Shown here piece by piece: positions 7,147-16,031 of a DNA stretch of 64,000 bases; the stretch's first letter is position 1; every line of letters begins with the position of its first letter. A program made the position numbers and the translations under genes. The notes under the pieces were generated by a model. It was not told the origin of the DNA and did not search any database. It was given only the letters and a program-made list of their open reading frames with translations. This DNA comes from Parvularcula sp. IMCC14364 (GTDB lineage: Bacteria > Pseudomonadota > Alphaproteobacteria > Caulobacterales > Parvularculaceae): NCBI RefSeq assembly GCF_030758415.1, contig NZ_CP132334.1, positions 558,001-622,000 on the forward strand, in the 5' to 3' direction.

Positions 7147-10143
7147 ATGTCAAAAATATCAATTACGGGGCGGTTGCTCCAAACCACAATCCTTGCCGGG
7201 GTTGTGTCAACGGCATTTACCGGAGCGGTTGTCGCTCAGGAAGAGGATGATACTTCAGGTGATGTTATTGTCATTACAGGCTCACGCCTGCAAAATGCTA
7301 ACATCACTTCTACTTCGCCAGTAACAACTATCGGCGAAGAGGCATTTGATCGAGCTGGCGTAGTAGATGCTGTTGATGTTCTCAACAATTTACCAAGCGT
7401 TACAGCGGCGCAAGATTCTAACGTATCAAATGGCGCTACAGGCACAGCTTCCCTGAACCTGCGCGGTCTTGGTTCAAACCGTAACCTTGTGCTTATTGAT
7501 GGCAAACGCCTTGGCCCTGGTCGTCCGGATATTTCTTCCGCTGACCTGAACCAGATTCCAACGCCACTGCTTGATCGTGTTGAAATTGTTACTGGCGGCG
7601 CTTCAGCTGTTTATGGTTCTGATGCTATTGCTGGCGTTGCTAACTTCATTCTCAAGCGTGACTTTGAAGGTTTGGAGCTTAGTGCAAACTTTAGCCAGTT
7701 TAGAGACGACAACGACAACAAGTTCGCTCAAGCTGTAACTAACCTTAGTTCTACCGACGGCATTACACCATCAGACACTCAGACTGACGGTGAAACATAC
7801 GATATTTCTGCCGTATTCGGGACCAATTTTGACAACGATAGAGGTAACGTGACAGGTTTTCTGCGCTACGTTGACCAAAAAGCGGTGCTGCAGGGAACGC
7901 GGGATATTTCCCGTTGTGCTATAGTGGATTTTGGCCCTGAAGCAGGAAATGATGTTTTCTGTGTTGGTTCTAATTTCGGCCCGAATCCTACGACAATAAC
8001 TCTTGGGGCATTCGACGCGCAGGGTAATCCAATCACAGGCGGTATCGTAGGCGTGGTGTCTTTGGATGCCAACGGTAATGTTCCTCGGGATGCTAATGGT
8101 GATCCAATTCTTGGGTCAAGCAATGCATTTAACTTCAACCCGACGAACTTCTTCCAGCGTCCGACTGAGCGAATCCAAGGTGGCTTCCTTGCGAACTACC
8201 AGATCAACGATAAGGTTGAAGCATATCTGGATGCTACTTTCTTCCGAAACACCACAGACGCTCAAATTGCGCCATCTGCGACGTTTGGTGAAATTCAGTC
8301 CGTAAATTGTGACAACCCTTTCCTGTCTGCGGAATTGGTGGATATCATCTGTACCCAGCGTGGCTTTAGTGGTAGTGATTTGGCTCAGGTCCAGATCAAT
8401 CGTCGTTTTGTTGAAGGTGGCGGCCGTAACTCGTTTATTGAGTTGGATAGTATACGTACTGTAGCTGGTATTCGTGGTCCGCTTGCTAATACAGGTTGGG
8501 ACTATGATTTGTTTGCTCAGTATTCTGTAACATCGCAGTCTGACACGAATACAAATGATGGCAACATCAACCTGCTGCAGGAGGCATTGCTTGTTACGGG
8601 CACAAGTGATAATCCTGTTTGTACATCAGGTCGCGCGGGCTGTTTGCCGCTCAACCTGTTTGGGACATCGCCAGTTGACACAACTGCACTTGCCGCTGTT
8701 TTGACGCCAACAATCTTGACTGGTGAGATTAAGCAGAAAGTCTTTGGTGGGTCTATTCAAGGCGAACTTCCTGAACTCAAGTTTCCTTCTGCGGGCTCTC
8801 CTGTAGCTGCTCTTATCGGTTTTGAAATTCGTGAAGATGAATTGAAGAGCCAGCCTGACTCCATCCTTACTGTAGGTGGGTCAACAGGTCTTGGTGGACC
8901 ATCACTGCCAGTTGACGCCAACGCCAAGGTAGAGGAAGTCTTTGGTGAGGTTGCTGTTCCGCTGATAAATGGCCGTGAGTTCTTTGAGGAGCTCTCATTT
9001 ACAGCTCAGTATCGTTACTCAGAGTACACCTACAACAACAACGTTCCAGGCGGTAGCCAGTCTGACGGTACAGAGAGTACAGCTTATGCGGCTGGTCTTG
9101 CATGGGCGCCTACAAGCGATGTTCGTTTCCGTGCACAGTATCAGCGTGCCGTTCGTGCACCAAACGTATTCGACTTGTTTGATCCTCAATCACTCGCCTT
9201 GTTCAGCGATAGTGACCCTTGTTCTGGTACGGTTGGTAGTACAAACCTCACCGCGACCGTTGAGCAATGTCAGCTTACAGGTCTTGATCCGGCTCTTTAT
9301 GGGTTGGTGGCCGAAGATGCTGGGCAGTTACAACAACTGACTGGTGGTAACACCGATCTTGAACCTGAAAAGTCTGACACTTATACACTTGGTGCTGTTA
9401 TCACGCCGAGTGCTATAGAAGGGCTGACGGTCTCCATTGATTACTTCGACATTACTGTTGAAGATTTCATTACAGGGATCCCTGCTGCATCTATACTCGA
9501 CGGATGTATCGATTCAAGTGTTCCGGATTTCTGTAACTTCATCAACCGTGATGCGCTTGGCACACTTCAGGTTGATGGGTTCATCGTATCAACGGATCAG
9601 AACATTGCTGAGCGGTCTGCAAAAGGCTTTGACGTCAATGCGCGATACCAGTTTGATCTGGCCGATATCGGCATGGGTGAAAATGGTGGTCTGACCATTG
9701 ATTATGTTGCTACCTATAACACTGAACTTGAGCAAACCAGCTTCCCAGGCGCGCCGGTCACGGATTGCCTCGCAGTATGGGGCGGCTCTTGCTTCACCGG
9801 TGACATCACGCCTGAATACGGACACACAGCGTCTTTGACTTGGGACTCTAATTTCGATATCGACGTAACTGCTACATGGCGTCACATCGGCGAGGTTTCT
9901 AGCCAGGATAACGAAGTGCCAGTTGGTGGTATTGGTAACGTGTTCGATGCTGAGAACTATCTTGACCTCTTCGCATCATGGGATGTCAAAGATGATATGA
10001 CACTACATGCCGGTATTAATAACGCTTTGGACGAAGATCCTCCAATTTCAGACTTCCGCTTCACTGCGAATGGTAACACCTTCCCGTCAACTTATGACTC
10101 GAATGGCCGGTTCCTGTTCATTGGTGGTAAGTTGAAATTCTGA
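7147..10143 (+). CDS. TonB-dependent outer-membrane receptor (998 aa)
   Basis: An outer-membrane active transporter. After a signal peptide (about residues 1-34, ending VVAQ), the plug domain begins with DDTSGDVIVITGSRL and continues to about residue 200 with LRGLGSNRNLVLIDG and GGASAVYGSDAIAGVANFIL. No N-terminal signalling (STN) domain is seen. The remainder is a beta barrel whose last strand ends FIGGKLKF with terminal Phe. The long extracellular loops hold repeated closely spaced Cys pairs (for example CTSGRAGC, CLAVWGGSC), probably disulfides. The start at 7147 follows GGAG; an upstream in-frame ATG at 7099 has no good site. Codon use is more AT-rich than in gatB. The ligand is unknown; these receptors take up siderophores, vitamins, peptides or glycans. 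Confidence 0.93.
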   Translation: MSKISITGRLLQTTILAGVVSTAFTGAVVAQEEDDTSGDVIVITGSRLQNANITSTSPVTTIGEEAFDRAGVVDAVDVLNNLPSVTAAQDSNVSNGATGTASLNLRGLGSNRNLVLIDGKRLGPGRPDISSADLNQIPTPLLDRVEIVTGGASAVYGSDAIAGVANFILKRDFEGLELSANFSQFRDDNDNKFAQAVTNLSSTDGITPSDTQTDGETYDISAVFGTNFDNDRGNVTGFLRYVDQKAVLQGTRDISRCAIVDFGPEAGNDVFCVGSNFGPNPTTITLGAFDAQGNPITGGIVGVVSLDANGNVPRDANGDPILGSSNAFNFNPTNFFQRPTERIQGGFLANYQINDKVEAYLDATFFRNTTDAQIAPSATFGEIQSVNCDNPFLSAELVDIICTQRGFSGSDLAQVQINRRFVEGGGRNSFIELDSIRTVAGIRGPLANTGWDYDLFAQYSVTSQSDTNTNDGNINLLQEALLVTGTSDNPVCTSGRAGCLPLNLFGTSPVDTTALAAVLTPTILTGEIKQKVFGGSIQGELPELKFPSAGSPVAALIGFEIREDELKSQPDSILTVGGSTGLGGPSLPVDANAKVEEVFGEVAVPLINGREFFEELSFTAQYRYSEYTYNNNVPGGSQSDGTESTAYAAGLAWAPTSDVRFRAQYQRAVRAPNVFDLFDPQSLALFSDSDPCSGTVGSTNLTATVEQCQLTGLDPALYGLVAEDAGQLQQLTGGNTDLEPEKSDTYTLGAVITPSAIEGLTVSIDYFDITVEDFITGIPAASILDGCIDSSVPDFCNFINRDALGTLQVDGFIVSTDQNIAERSAKGFDVNARYQFDLADIGMGENGGLTIDYVATYNTELEQTSFPGAPVTDCLAVWGGSCFTGDITPEYGHTASLTWDSNFDIDVTATWRHIGEVSSQDNEVPVGGIGNVFDAENYLDLFASWDVKDDMTLHAGINNALDEDPPISDFRFTANGNTFPSTYDSNGRFLFIGGKLKF

Positions 10144-10194
10144 TCTGGTACCAATCAGAAAATACAATGTGGTGACCTCTGTCTTACCACCTAG

Positions 10195-10226
10195 AAACTC
10201 CGTCGGTAAAACGACGGAGTTTTTTT
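10195..10226 (+). terminator. Rho-independent terminator of the TonB receptor gene
   Basis: A perfect 11-bp stem AAACTCCGTCG / CGACGGAGTTT with a 6-base loop is followed by a run of seven T (10220-10226). It lies 51 bases after the receptor stop codon and separates it from the lipoprotein operon. Confidence 0.93.
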
Positions 10227-10327
10227 CTTGTCTAGTGAGCACTCCTCGTTTGGAGAAACTGGGCTCCTAGTATTATCATATTCCTTTAGTGGGAATGTGA
10301 GTTTGGAGAATAAGGCGTTTATTTAGA

Positions 10328-11059
10328 ATGCTACCATTAAGCCCCTCAAACAAATTGGCGTATTGCCTCGCCTTGCTTGCGTTTATTTGTGCCTGCACGA
10401 CCACGCGCAGTATGCAGACCACCAATGATGTCACCATTGAGGATGGGGCGTTGACGGTGCTGTTGGTCGAGCCGGATGTCCGGCTTTCTTTTCTTAAAGC
10501 ATCAGGTATTGCAGAAGTGCGGGCTGACTGGACCCGGCAGGGCAGTGAAAACCTGCTTGCCAGTATGCAAGACGCGCTCGCTGCAAGTGACCATGAGATC
10601 ATTTCCTATTCTTTGAATGACGCTAAAGAGCGCGAAATACAGCTTGTGCGGCTGCATGAGTCTGTTGGGGAAACCATCCTCCTGCACAGATTTCTGGGTG
10701 TACCGCTACCGACCAAGGAGAACACCTTTGACTGGTCCCTCGGGTCCGGGGTGCAGGTTTTCAAGGGCACGCAGGATGCAGACTATCTGCTGTTCCTTTT
10801 TGCCAGAGGGGCATATGCGAGTTCAGGTCGTCAGGCGATGGCGATTGGCTTGGCGGTTGCCGGCGTCGGCGGTATCGGCACGGGCGGGCAGGCGGCCTAT
10901 GCGTCGCTTGTGGATACACGTACGGGCGACATAGTCTGGTTCAATGTTGCACAAACTGGTCCTGGCACAGACATGCGCAAGCCTGAAGGGGCAGCATCCC
11001 TGATTGAAACCATTTTCAAGGACATGCCTCTGATCCAGCAATCGGAGGACGCGTCATGA
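10328..11059 (+). CDS. Putative lipoprotein, first gene of M48 operon
   Basis: A 243-residue protein with a short hydrophobic leader ending AFICACTTT. This resembles a lipoprotein signal with the acylated Cys near position 24, although the lipobox is not ideal. The body has no family I can name. A glycine- and alanine-rich hydrophobic stretch (AIGLAVAGVGGIGTGG, near residues 178-193) is followed by a typical beta motif SLVDTRTGDIVWF. That motif is common in periplasmic lipoproteins of the GNA1162/CsgG-like kind, but this is only a resemblance. Its stop overlaps the ATG of the M48 gene by four bases, so the two are almost certainly co-translated. Confidence 0.65.
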   Translation: MLPLSPSNKLAYCLALLAFICACTTTRSMQTTNDVTIEDGALTVLLVEPDVRLSFLKASGIAEVRADWTRQGSENLLASMQDALAASDHEIISYSLNDAKEREIQLVRLHESVGETILLHRFLGVPLPTKENTFDWSLGSGVQVFKGTQDADYLLFLFARGAYASSGRQAMAIGLAVAGVGGIGTGGQAAYASLVDTRTGDIVWFNVAQTGPGTDMRKPEGAASLIETIFKDMPLIQQSEDAS

Positions 11060-12249
11060 AAATGAAAACACCAGTTCATATACTGATTATGTCCTTGATA
11101 ACGTTCCTGCTCACAGCATGTGAAACGACCAATGTTGCGCCCATTGCTGCCAGCGAGCGACCGGAAGAAACGACTGATGAAGCCGGGCTTTGGTTGCAGA
11201 TGGATGAGTCCGAAAAGCTGCTAAAATCGTCAGCTCTGGTCGAAACCGATAAACAGCTGAATGAATATGTTCAGTCAGTGGCCTGCCGGGTTATCGGTCC
11301 TGATTATTGTCCTGACTTGCGCGTGTATGTGGTGAAACAGCCGTTTTTCAACGCCAATATGGCACCAAACGGTCAGATGCAGATTTGGACCGGTCTGCTT
11401 CTTCGTGCTGAAAATGAAGCGCAGCTGGCTTTTGTCATCGGGCACGAATTCGCGCATTATCGCCAGCGACATTCGCTACAGCAATGGCGTGAGATCAAGA
11501 ATCTGGCAAATGCATCATTGATATTCAGCTTCGGAACGGCTGTGGCTGGTGTGCCCGAAGCGGCTGTGCTGGGTGACTTCTCAATCGCAGCGAGGCTTTA
11601 CGGATTTGGCCGCGACAAGGAACGCGAAGCGGATGAACTTGGTTTCGCATTTGCTGCGGAAGCAGGATATGCTGGGAAGGAAGCTGCGGCGATCTGGAAA
11701 TATCTTGTCTCTGAGGTTGAAAATTCCGACCTTGAACGCAATCGGCGCAATATTGCGCGGGCAAGCATTTTCAGTACCCACCCTGTCACATCTGAACGGA
11801 TAGAAAACCTTGAAGCGTTAGCCGAAGGACAGGCAGAGGCCGGTGACACCGCAGCGCCAGCCTATATCCAGGCGACGGCACCATTTCTGTCTGCATGGCT
11901 TGATGACGATCTCGTGCAGAGTGACTTCGGCAAACACCTTTTTCTGATCAATCACCTTATCAAGCGCGGCGCCAACCAGGGGGTTCTTTATTTTCGTCGC
12001 GGTGAAGCATATCGCTTGCGCCGAGATGATGACGATGAGGTGCTGGCCTTGGCTGATTATGTAAAGGCGACCACATTCGAAGATGCACCGCCTGCGACCT
12101 GGCGGGAGATCGGTGAATTGCACCGTCGCAATGGTGATGAAGAAAAATCTTTGGAGGCATACAGGACTTATCTCGAGAAAGCGCCCGAAGCTGCCGACAG
12201 GGCGTTGATTGACTCATATATTGCTGCACTGGAAGGATCACCATCATGA
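11056..12249 (+). CDS. M48 family metallopeptidase lipoprotein with TPR-like tail
   Basis: The leader MKMKTPVHILIMSLITFLLTAC ends in a good lipobox (LTAC). The protease domain shows the zinc motif HEFAH near residue 129 within VIGHEFAHYRQRHS, and the downstream Glu ligand in KEREADELG near residue 189, as in Oma1/BepA-like M48 enzymes. The C-terminal third (about 290-397) reads as TPR-like helices (ALADYVKATTF..., SLEAYRTYLEKAPEAADRAL). BepA-type proteins with the same plan monitor outer-membrane protein assembly in the periplasm. It is the middle gene of a three-gene operon overlapped by ATGA junctions on both sides, so the flanking lipoproteins are likely functional partners or substrates. 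Confidence 0.85.
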   Translation: MKMKTPVHILIMSLITFLLTACETTNVAPIAASERPEETTDEAGLWLQMDESEKLLKSSALVETDKQLNEYVQSVACRVIGPDYCPDLRVYVVKQPFFNANMAPNGQMQIWTGLLLRAENEAQLAFVIGHEFAHYRQRHSLQQWREIKNLANASLIFSFGTAVAGVPEAAVLGDFSIAARLYGFGRDKEREADELGFAFAAEAGYAGKEAAAIWKYLVSEVENSDLERNRRNIARASIFSTHPVTSERIENLEALAEGQAEAGDTAAPAYIQATAPFLSAWLDDDLVQSDFGKHLFLINHLIKRGANQGVLYFRRGEAYRLRRDDDDEVLALADYVKATTFEDAPPATWREIGELHRRNGDEEKSLEAYRTYLEKAPEAADRALIDSYIAALEGSPS

Positions 12250-12839
12250 TTACCCGGATACGCTCTGCCATAGCGTTGGTCTGCCTTTCTGTTCTTGCTG
12301 CCTGTACGGGCATTGAAATAGCTGGCCCGGGTTCATTTCAGGTGCAGAAAACTTATCAGGTTGAGCTTGGCAAGGCGTGGACTGCGCTTCCATTTGATGC
12401 GCGTACAAATCTTCAGGAAATGACCATAGACGGCGTTCTTCTAAATGTTCTTGTTTTTGGCGTGGACATCAAGGATGGGGAAGCACTGATATATTCAGCT
12501 GATCCTAAAAAGCTTGTGCCACGATTTCGTGCCGGTATGTCGGATCGTGAGATTGTCGAATTTCTCGGAGACAGTCTTGAGTATAACGGTCTTGTGGATG
12601 TGCAGATCAGCAATCTGAGACCGGACGACTTCCCTCCTTACACGGGGGTGCGATTTAATTTTGTGACCGATACGCAGATAGGGTTGAGCATGAACGGCGA
12701 TGGCAAAGCCGTTGTCGTGGACAACAAACTGTTTTTCCTACTATTTGTTGCACCGGCTGAGCATTATTATGATTTGCATGCCGATGAAGTGCAGAGCATC
12801 TTTGACAGCGCTCGTTTCCCTCAGTCCGCGTCGGGCTGA
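12246..12839 (+). CDS. Putative lipoprotein, third gene of M48 operon
   Basis: A 197-residue protein with signal MITRIRSAIALVCLSVLAAC ending in a perfect LAAC lipobox. The mature part is beta-rich (FQVQKTYQVELGKAWTAL, VRFNFVTDTQIGLSMNGDG) and ends in a short amphipathic segment (FDSARFPQSASG). I do not recognise a named family. The start overlaps the M48 stop by four bases. The gene converges on the maleylacetoacetate isomerase-like gene, with the two reading frames overlapping by 19 bases and no visible terminator. Confidence 0.68.
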   Translation: MITRIRSAIALVCLSVLAACTGIEIAGPGSFQVQKTYQVELGKAWTALPFDARTNLQEMTIDGVLLNVLVFGVDIKDGEALIYSADPKKLVPRFRAGMSDREIVEFLGDSLEYNGLVDVQISNLRPDDFPPYTGVRFNFVTDTQIGLSMNGDGKAVVVDNKLFFLLFVAPAEHYYDLHADEVQSIFDSARFPQSASG

Positions 12840-13462
12840 TTTTCCGGGAAGGCTTTCTCAAAAGCTGCCAGCTCCATGCAGGCCTTTTCGATGTCGCAGA
12901 GAGCCGGAAAGGCCGACATATCCTGATTGAACCTTCGGGCACTGTATATCTGGGGTAAAAGGTAGCATTCAACCAGCCCGGGCTGGTTCGCGTGGCAGAA
13001 ATCACCCCGGCTACTATCTGCGGCGAGCATGGCTTCCAAAGCTGAAAAACCATCACTGATCCAGCGCTGTGCCCATATGTCAGTCTGGTTTTGATCCAGT
13101 CTAAGATCACCTCGCAGGTATTTCAGTATGCGCAGGTTATTCAGGGGGTGTATGTCGCAGCCGATCACCGCTGCCATGGCCCTTACCTGCGCACGCGCCG
13201 CAGGATCAGCCGGCAATAACGGCCTGTCTGTGTATCGTTCTTCAAGATACTCAATAATCGCGGGAGATTGTGACAGGGTGGTGCCATCGTCCAGCACCAG
13301 AGAGGGGACAAGGCCCTGAGGGTTCAGGGAAAGGAATTCCTGGCTCTTGTGAGCAGCGGTACGCAAGTCAACTGCTTCGTATTCGTAACTAATGCCCTTC
13401 AGTTGCAGAGCAATCCGTACCCGATACGAAGTACCGCTGCGCCAGTAATTATACAGTTTCAT
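12821..13462 (-). CDS. maiA: Maleylacetoacetate isomerase-like zeta glutathione S-transferase
   Basis: A cytosolic enzyme that isomerises maleylacetoacetate to fumarylacetoacetate with glutathione in tyrosine/homogentisate catabolism. The N-terminal thioredoxin-like half begins KLYNYWRSGTSYRVRIAL; the zeta-class motif is S-S/G-C/T-x-x-R-V-R-I-A-L and the first Ser is catalytic. It continues with NPQGLVPSL and SQSPAIIEYLEE, which form the glutathione site. The C-terminal half holds H-P-L-N-N-L near residue 105. Length (213 aa) is normal. The ATG at 13462 matches family starts; an upstream in-frame ATG at 13483 would add seven residues. The rest of the tyrosine pathway is not nearby, so another GST role is possible. 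Confidence 0.83.
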   Translation of the reverse strand: MKLYNYWRSGTSYRVRIALQLKGISYEYEAVDLRTAAHKSQEFLSLNPQGLVPSLVLDDGTTLSQSPAIIEYLEERYTDRPLLPADPAARAQVRAMAAVIGCDIHPLNNLRILKYLRGDLRLDQNQTDIWAQRWISDGFSALEAMLAADSSRGDFCHANQPGLVECYLLPQIYSARRFNQDMSAFPALCDIEKACMELAAFEKAFPENQPDAD

Positions 13463-13551
13463 AAGACACCAAGTTCCAGCCATAACAGCTTATAATCAGC
13501 ATGGTCCCGGCCTGCTGTCGGGAAGCACGGGAAGGGCATGATCGCGTAATC

Positions 13552-13947
13552 TCAACTGATATATGCAAGCTCAATACGCGTTATCTGATCTTCATACGCA
13601 GAAATCGGCTTGCCATATATATGAGCCAGATGCTCTTTCAGGCTGTCTATGTCAGACACATCGGGAGAGCTGCCGACAAAGTGTGCTGTCGTCAATTCAT
13701 CTATGTGATGTGTGCGAATAGAGGCGATCTGAACCTTGATCTTGTGCTGATTGAACACAGGCGCAATTTCCTGTTTGTCACAGCCACATTTTTCGATAAT
13801 GCGTGCCGTGATGACCTCGCCGGGTTTATAGCCGCGCCAGTTTGGAAAAACGCGATTACCGGGTCGAAAAACAGTCGTCAGCGCATTCAGTAAGACCAGT
13901 TCTTCGTATTCTTTGCGAAAAGCGATCTCGTTACGGGGCAGTTCCAT
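13552..13947 (-). CDS. Small ASCH/PUA-like protein, function unknown
   Basis: A 131-residue soluble protein with no signal peptide. The segment RPGNRVFPNWRGYKPGEV followed by ITARIIE and later KVQIASIRTHHIDELT resembles the beta-barrel of ASCH/PUA-like domains, which bind RNA or nucleotides, but this is a by-eye resemblance only. It holds a Cys pair (KCGCD) near residue 55. It is in the same direction as the shikimate dehydrogenase-like gene upstream (82-base gap) and the maiA-like gene downstream. Both ends and the start at 13947 follow from the only sizeable frame here. Confidence 0.55.
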   Translation of the reverse strand: MELPRNEIAFRKEYEELVLLNALTTVFRPGNRVFPNWRGYKPGEVITARIIEKCGCDKQEIAPVFNQHKIKVQIASIRTHHIDELTTAHFVGSSPDVSDIDSLKEHLAHIYGKPISAYEDQITRIELAYIS

Positions 13948-14028
13948 CAGGACATCCTCGCATTAGTGTTACGACAGGAAATTTACGCAAATTACTGAAC
14001 TGGTACAAACTCAGGGCAGGCAGCAGCG

Positions 14029-15045
14029 TCAGGTGTTGACGCTGCTCATGATGCCTTGAAGGTCTTCATCCTTCATCTTGTTCATGATCTTGAAGGCAGG
14101 GACGGCCTGGAACAGGTTCATGAAGCGCCCGCTATGGGTTCTGTTGCCGTTATCCTGAGCCAGTTTCATCGTTGTCGTCAGGGGTTCCAGCAGGATATCC
14201 GCGACAATGGCGTCCTTTGGCAGGCGCGCAACATTCGCCATGCTGATGGCCATGTCGCCTTCAACGTCACCGGTCATCGGTGCGAACGCAGAGAACTTCT
14301 CGTTCGGCTGTGCGCCCTTGTTAGAGGTATTCACGATCACGCCAACCCCTTCCATTTCATCGCCAATGGCATCCTCGCCAACAGCTCTGGCCTTGGTGAA
14401 GGGGGAGATCAGTTCAGCAATTTTTTCGGCTTTGGCAACAGTCCGGTTGCTGATCACAATCTCGCTCGGGTTGCGTTGCGACATTTCATAGGCAATAGGC
14501 AGGGCGGTGCCGCCGGCGCCGAGAATCAGAATTTTCTTGCCTTCGATGCAGTTCGGATATTCATGCAGCAGGCCAAGCACAAAACCAATGCCATCTGTGT
14601 TATATCCGACAAGCTCACCATTTTCGCGCGAAATCACATTCACGCTGCCAATGGCTTCAGCAGACTGGTCCAGACGGTCAAGATAAGGAGCAACCTTGTC
14701 TTTGAAGCCGGAGCCGGCGCCGCCGCCATCATAAAGAGGATCAGCTTTCAAAACGTCAAAGATTGTGGCCGCATTCGCAGGGTCCCCGACAACGAAAGCC
14801 GCCTGCTTGTTCAGTCCGAAGTTTCTGAACACGGCATTATGCATCGCTGCCGAGCCACCGGGATAATCGTGATCAATCGGGAAGAAATACAGCTTCTTGT
14901 CACCAATGGTTTTCGGATCGAGCTTGTTATCCTGAGGTTGATCAGCAACGAATAACAGGCCTTTTTCAAACAGTGCCTTGACTGTTTTCGGGCCTTGCCA
15001 GCTGCGATCCTGTTTGCCACCGCCAAATAATTTCTTGAATACCAT
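14029..15045 (-). CDS. Divergent shikimate dehydrogenase-like protein
   Basis: A 338-residue protein related to AroE-type shikimate/quinate dehydrogenases, longer than the usual 270-280 residues. Recognisable elements in order are FKDKV (catalytic Lys region, near residue 117), AIGSVNVIS (substrate-binding VN), GYNTDGIGF (GxNTDxxG motif), LGAGGTALPIA (nucleotide-binding GAGGxA) and SNRTVAKAEKIAEL (NRT, NADP-preferring). The N-terminal 45 residues (MVFKKLFGGGKQDRSWQG...) have no counterpart in AroE. The usual SKSLSP shikimate motif is replaced by PIDHDYPGGSAAMHNAVF, so the substrate may not be shikimate. It is divergent from gapR. Confidence 0.75.
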   Translation of the reverse strand: MVFKKLFGGGKQDRSWQGPKTVKALFEKGLLFVADQPQDNKLDPKTIGDKKLYFFPIDHDYPGGSAAMHNAVFRNFGLNKQAAFVVGDPANAATIFDVLKADPLYDGGGAGSGFKDKVAPYLDRLDQSAEAIGSVNVISRENGELVGYNTDGIGFVLGLLHEYPNCIEGKKILILGAGGTALPIAYEMSQRNPSEIVISNRTVAKAEKIAELISPFTKARAVGEDAIGDEMEGVGVIVNTSNKGAQPNEKFSAFAPMTGDVEGDMAISMANVARLPKDAIVADILLEPLTTTMKLAQDNGNRTHSGRFMNLFQAVPAFKIMNKMKDEDLQGIMSSVNT

Positions 15046-15307
15046 AACCCCCTCCAGGTCAGTGCTGCGATAGTCGCAGCCTATCTCTCACCAACTGATA
15101 CCGCGACCGCAATTATGTTGCAACCGCGAAACCGCTCATGCGGGAAGGCTTAACACACCACATCGCCGCACTGAAAGCGATTATTTACTGTGCCGTGCAA
15201 TGCCACGCTCGTCGGACGTGTTTCATCCAGTGGGGAAAACTGTCGCTTGAAAGCGCGCTGCCATTCGCGTCAGGTGGTTGCTCACCCGATTAAATCAGGA
15301 GATATTC

Positions 15308-15580
15308 ATGGCCGACGGCGCCCCTTCAATCGATCAGCTCGCAGGAGCATCAAGTGTCGCAGCAGACAGGTTGCGATCCTTTATCGAGCGCGTAGAGCGT
15401 CTGGAAGAAGACAAGGCTGCGGTCATGAATGATATCAAGGAAGTCTTCGCCGAGGCAAAAGGTGAAGGATATGACGTGAAAACACTGCGTCAGGTGATCC
15501 GCTTGCGGAAGATGGATCGGGCTGACCGGCAGGAGATGGAAGCCATGCTTGAGTTATATCTTTCCGCTCTGGGTGAATAA
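15308..15580 (+). CDS. gapR: GapR, nucleoid-associated DNA-binding protein (DUF2312)
   Basis: A 90-residue protein matching the DUF2312/GapR family almost throughout: DRLRSFIERVERLEEDKAAV forms the N-terminal coiled helix, IKEVFAEAKGEGYDVK and LRQVIRLRKMDRADRQE the DNA-contacting part, and EMEAMLELYLSALG the end. In Caulobacter GapR tetramers clamp overtwisted AT-rich DNA ahead of replication forks and are required for normal growth. The ATG at 15308 follows AGGAGATATTC, a strong ribosome-binding site; the longer frame from 15278 lacks one. A 262-base divergent intergenic region separates it from the shikimate dehydrogenase-like gene. Confidence 0.95.
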   Translation: MADGAPSIDQLAGASSVAADRLRSFIERVERLEEDKAAVMNDIKEVFAEAKGEGYDVKTLRQVIRLRKMDRADRQEMEAMLELYLSALGE

Positions 15581-16031
15581 CAGGCACTGCTTTTTTGGCC
15601 GTTGATAGAGTATTTCCATAACAAGGGTGGGCGGCGCTGTGTTAAATCAAACCTGCTACCTTTGAGGCCATCTGTCCTGATCCCTCTACCAGTCCCCCGA
15701 ACCCTTTTACAGATCAGCATCCTGCTGCCAAGTCCGCTTGCAGTGTTGGTTTGGATCTTCGTTAGTATTTGGCCCTGCGAGGCATAATTCTACTGCGTTA
15801 AGCCCAGATTGACCATGCGGGACTTTGGGGCAGCCCTGGAAGGATTTTCAACGGGAGGGCGGCAGCGCCTCCCTTGAACAAGATGGGGTTGGTACTACTA
15901 ACCCACATCTTGCAATCAGTGCAAAGCACACATCTCGCGTAAGTTTTTTGAGGCTCATTTATCTGCAGCACAGATTTCAATTCCGATCTGAATGCTTATA
16001 TAATGGATTTTGTATTTGGGGTGCTTTTATA
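15581..16031. other. 451-base region without a convincing gene
   Basis: No open frame here has a ribosome-binding site or recognisable protein content. There is a small GGGAGG...CCTCCC hairpin near 15854-15875. The right part becomes AT-rich towards the decayed lipoprotein gene. The region may be scar sequence from the accessory event that left the Rhs fragment. I see no tRNA or known ncRNA. Confidence 0.5.

Noticed and set aside
15640-15720. Stretch looking a little like a degenerate tRNA when read on the plus strand
   Set aside because: The anticodon stem does not pair and the D and T arms are absent, so I do not call a tRNA.
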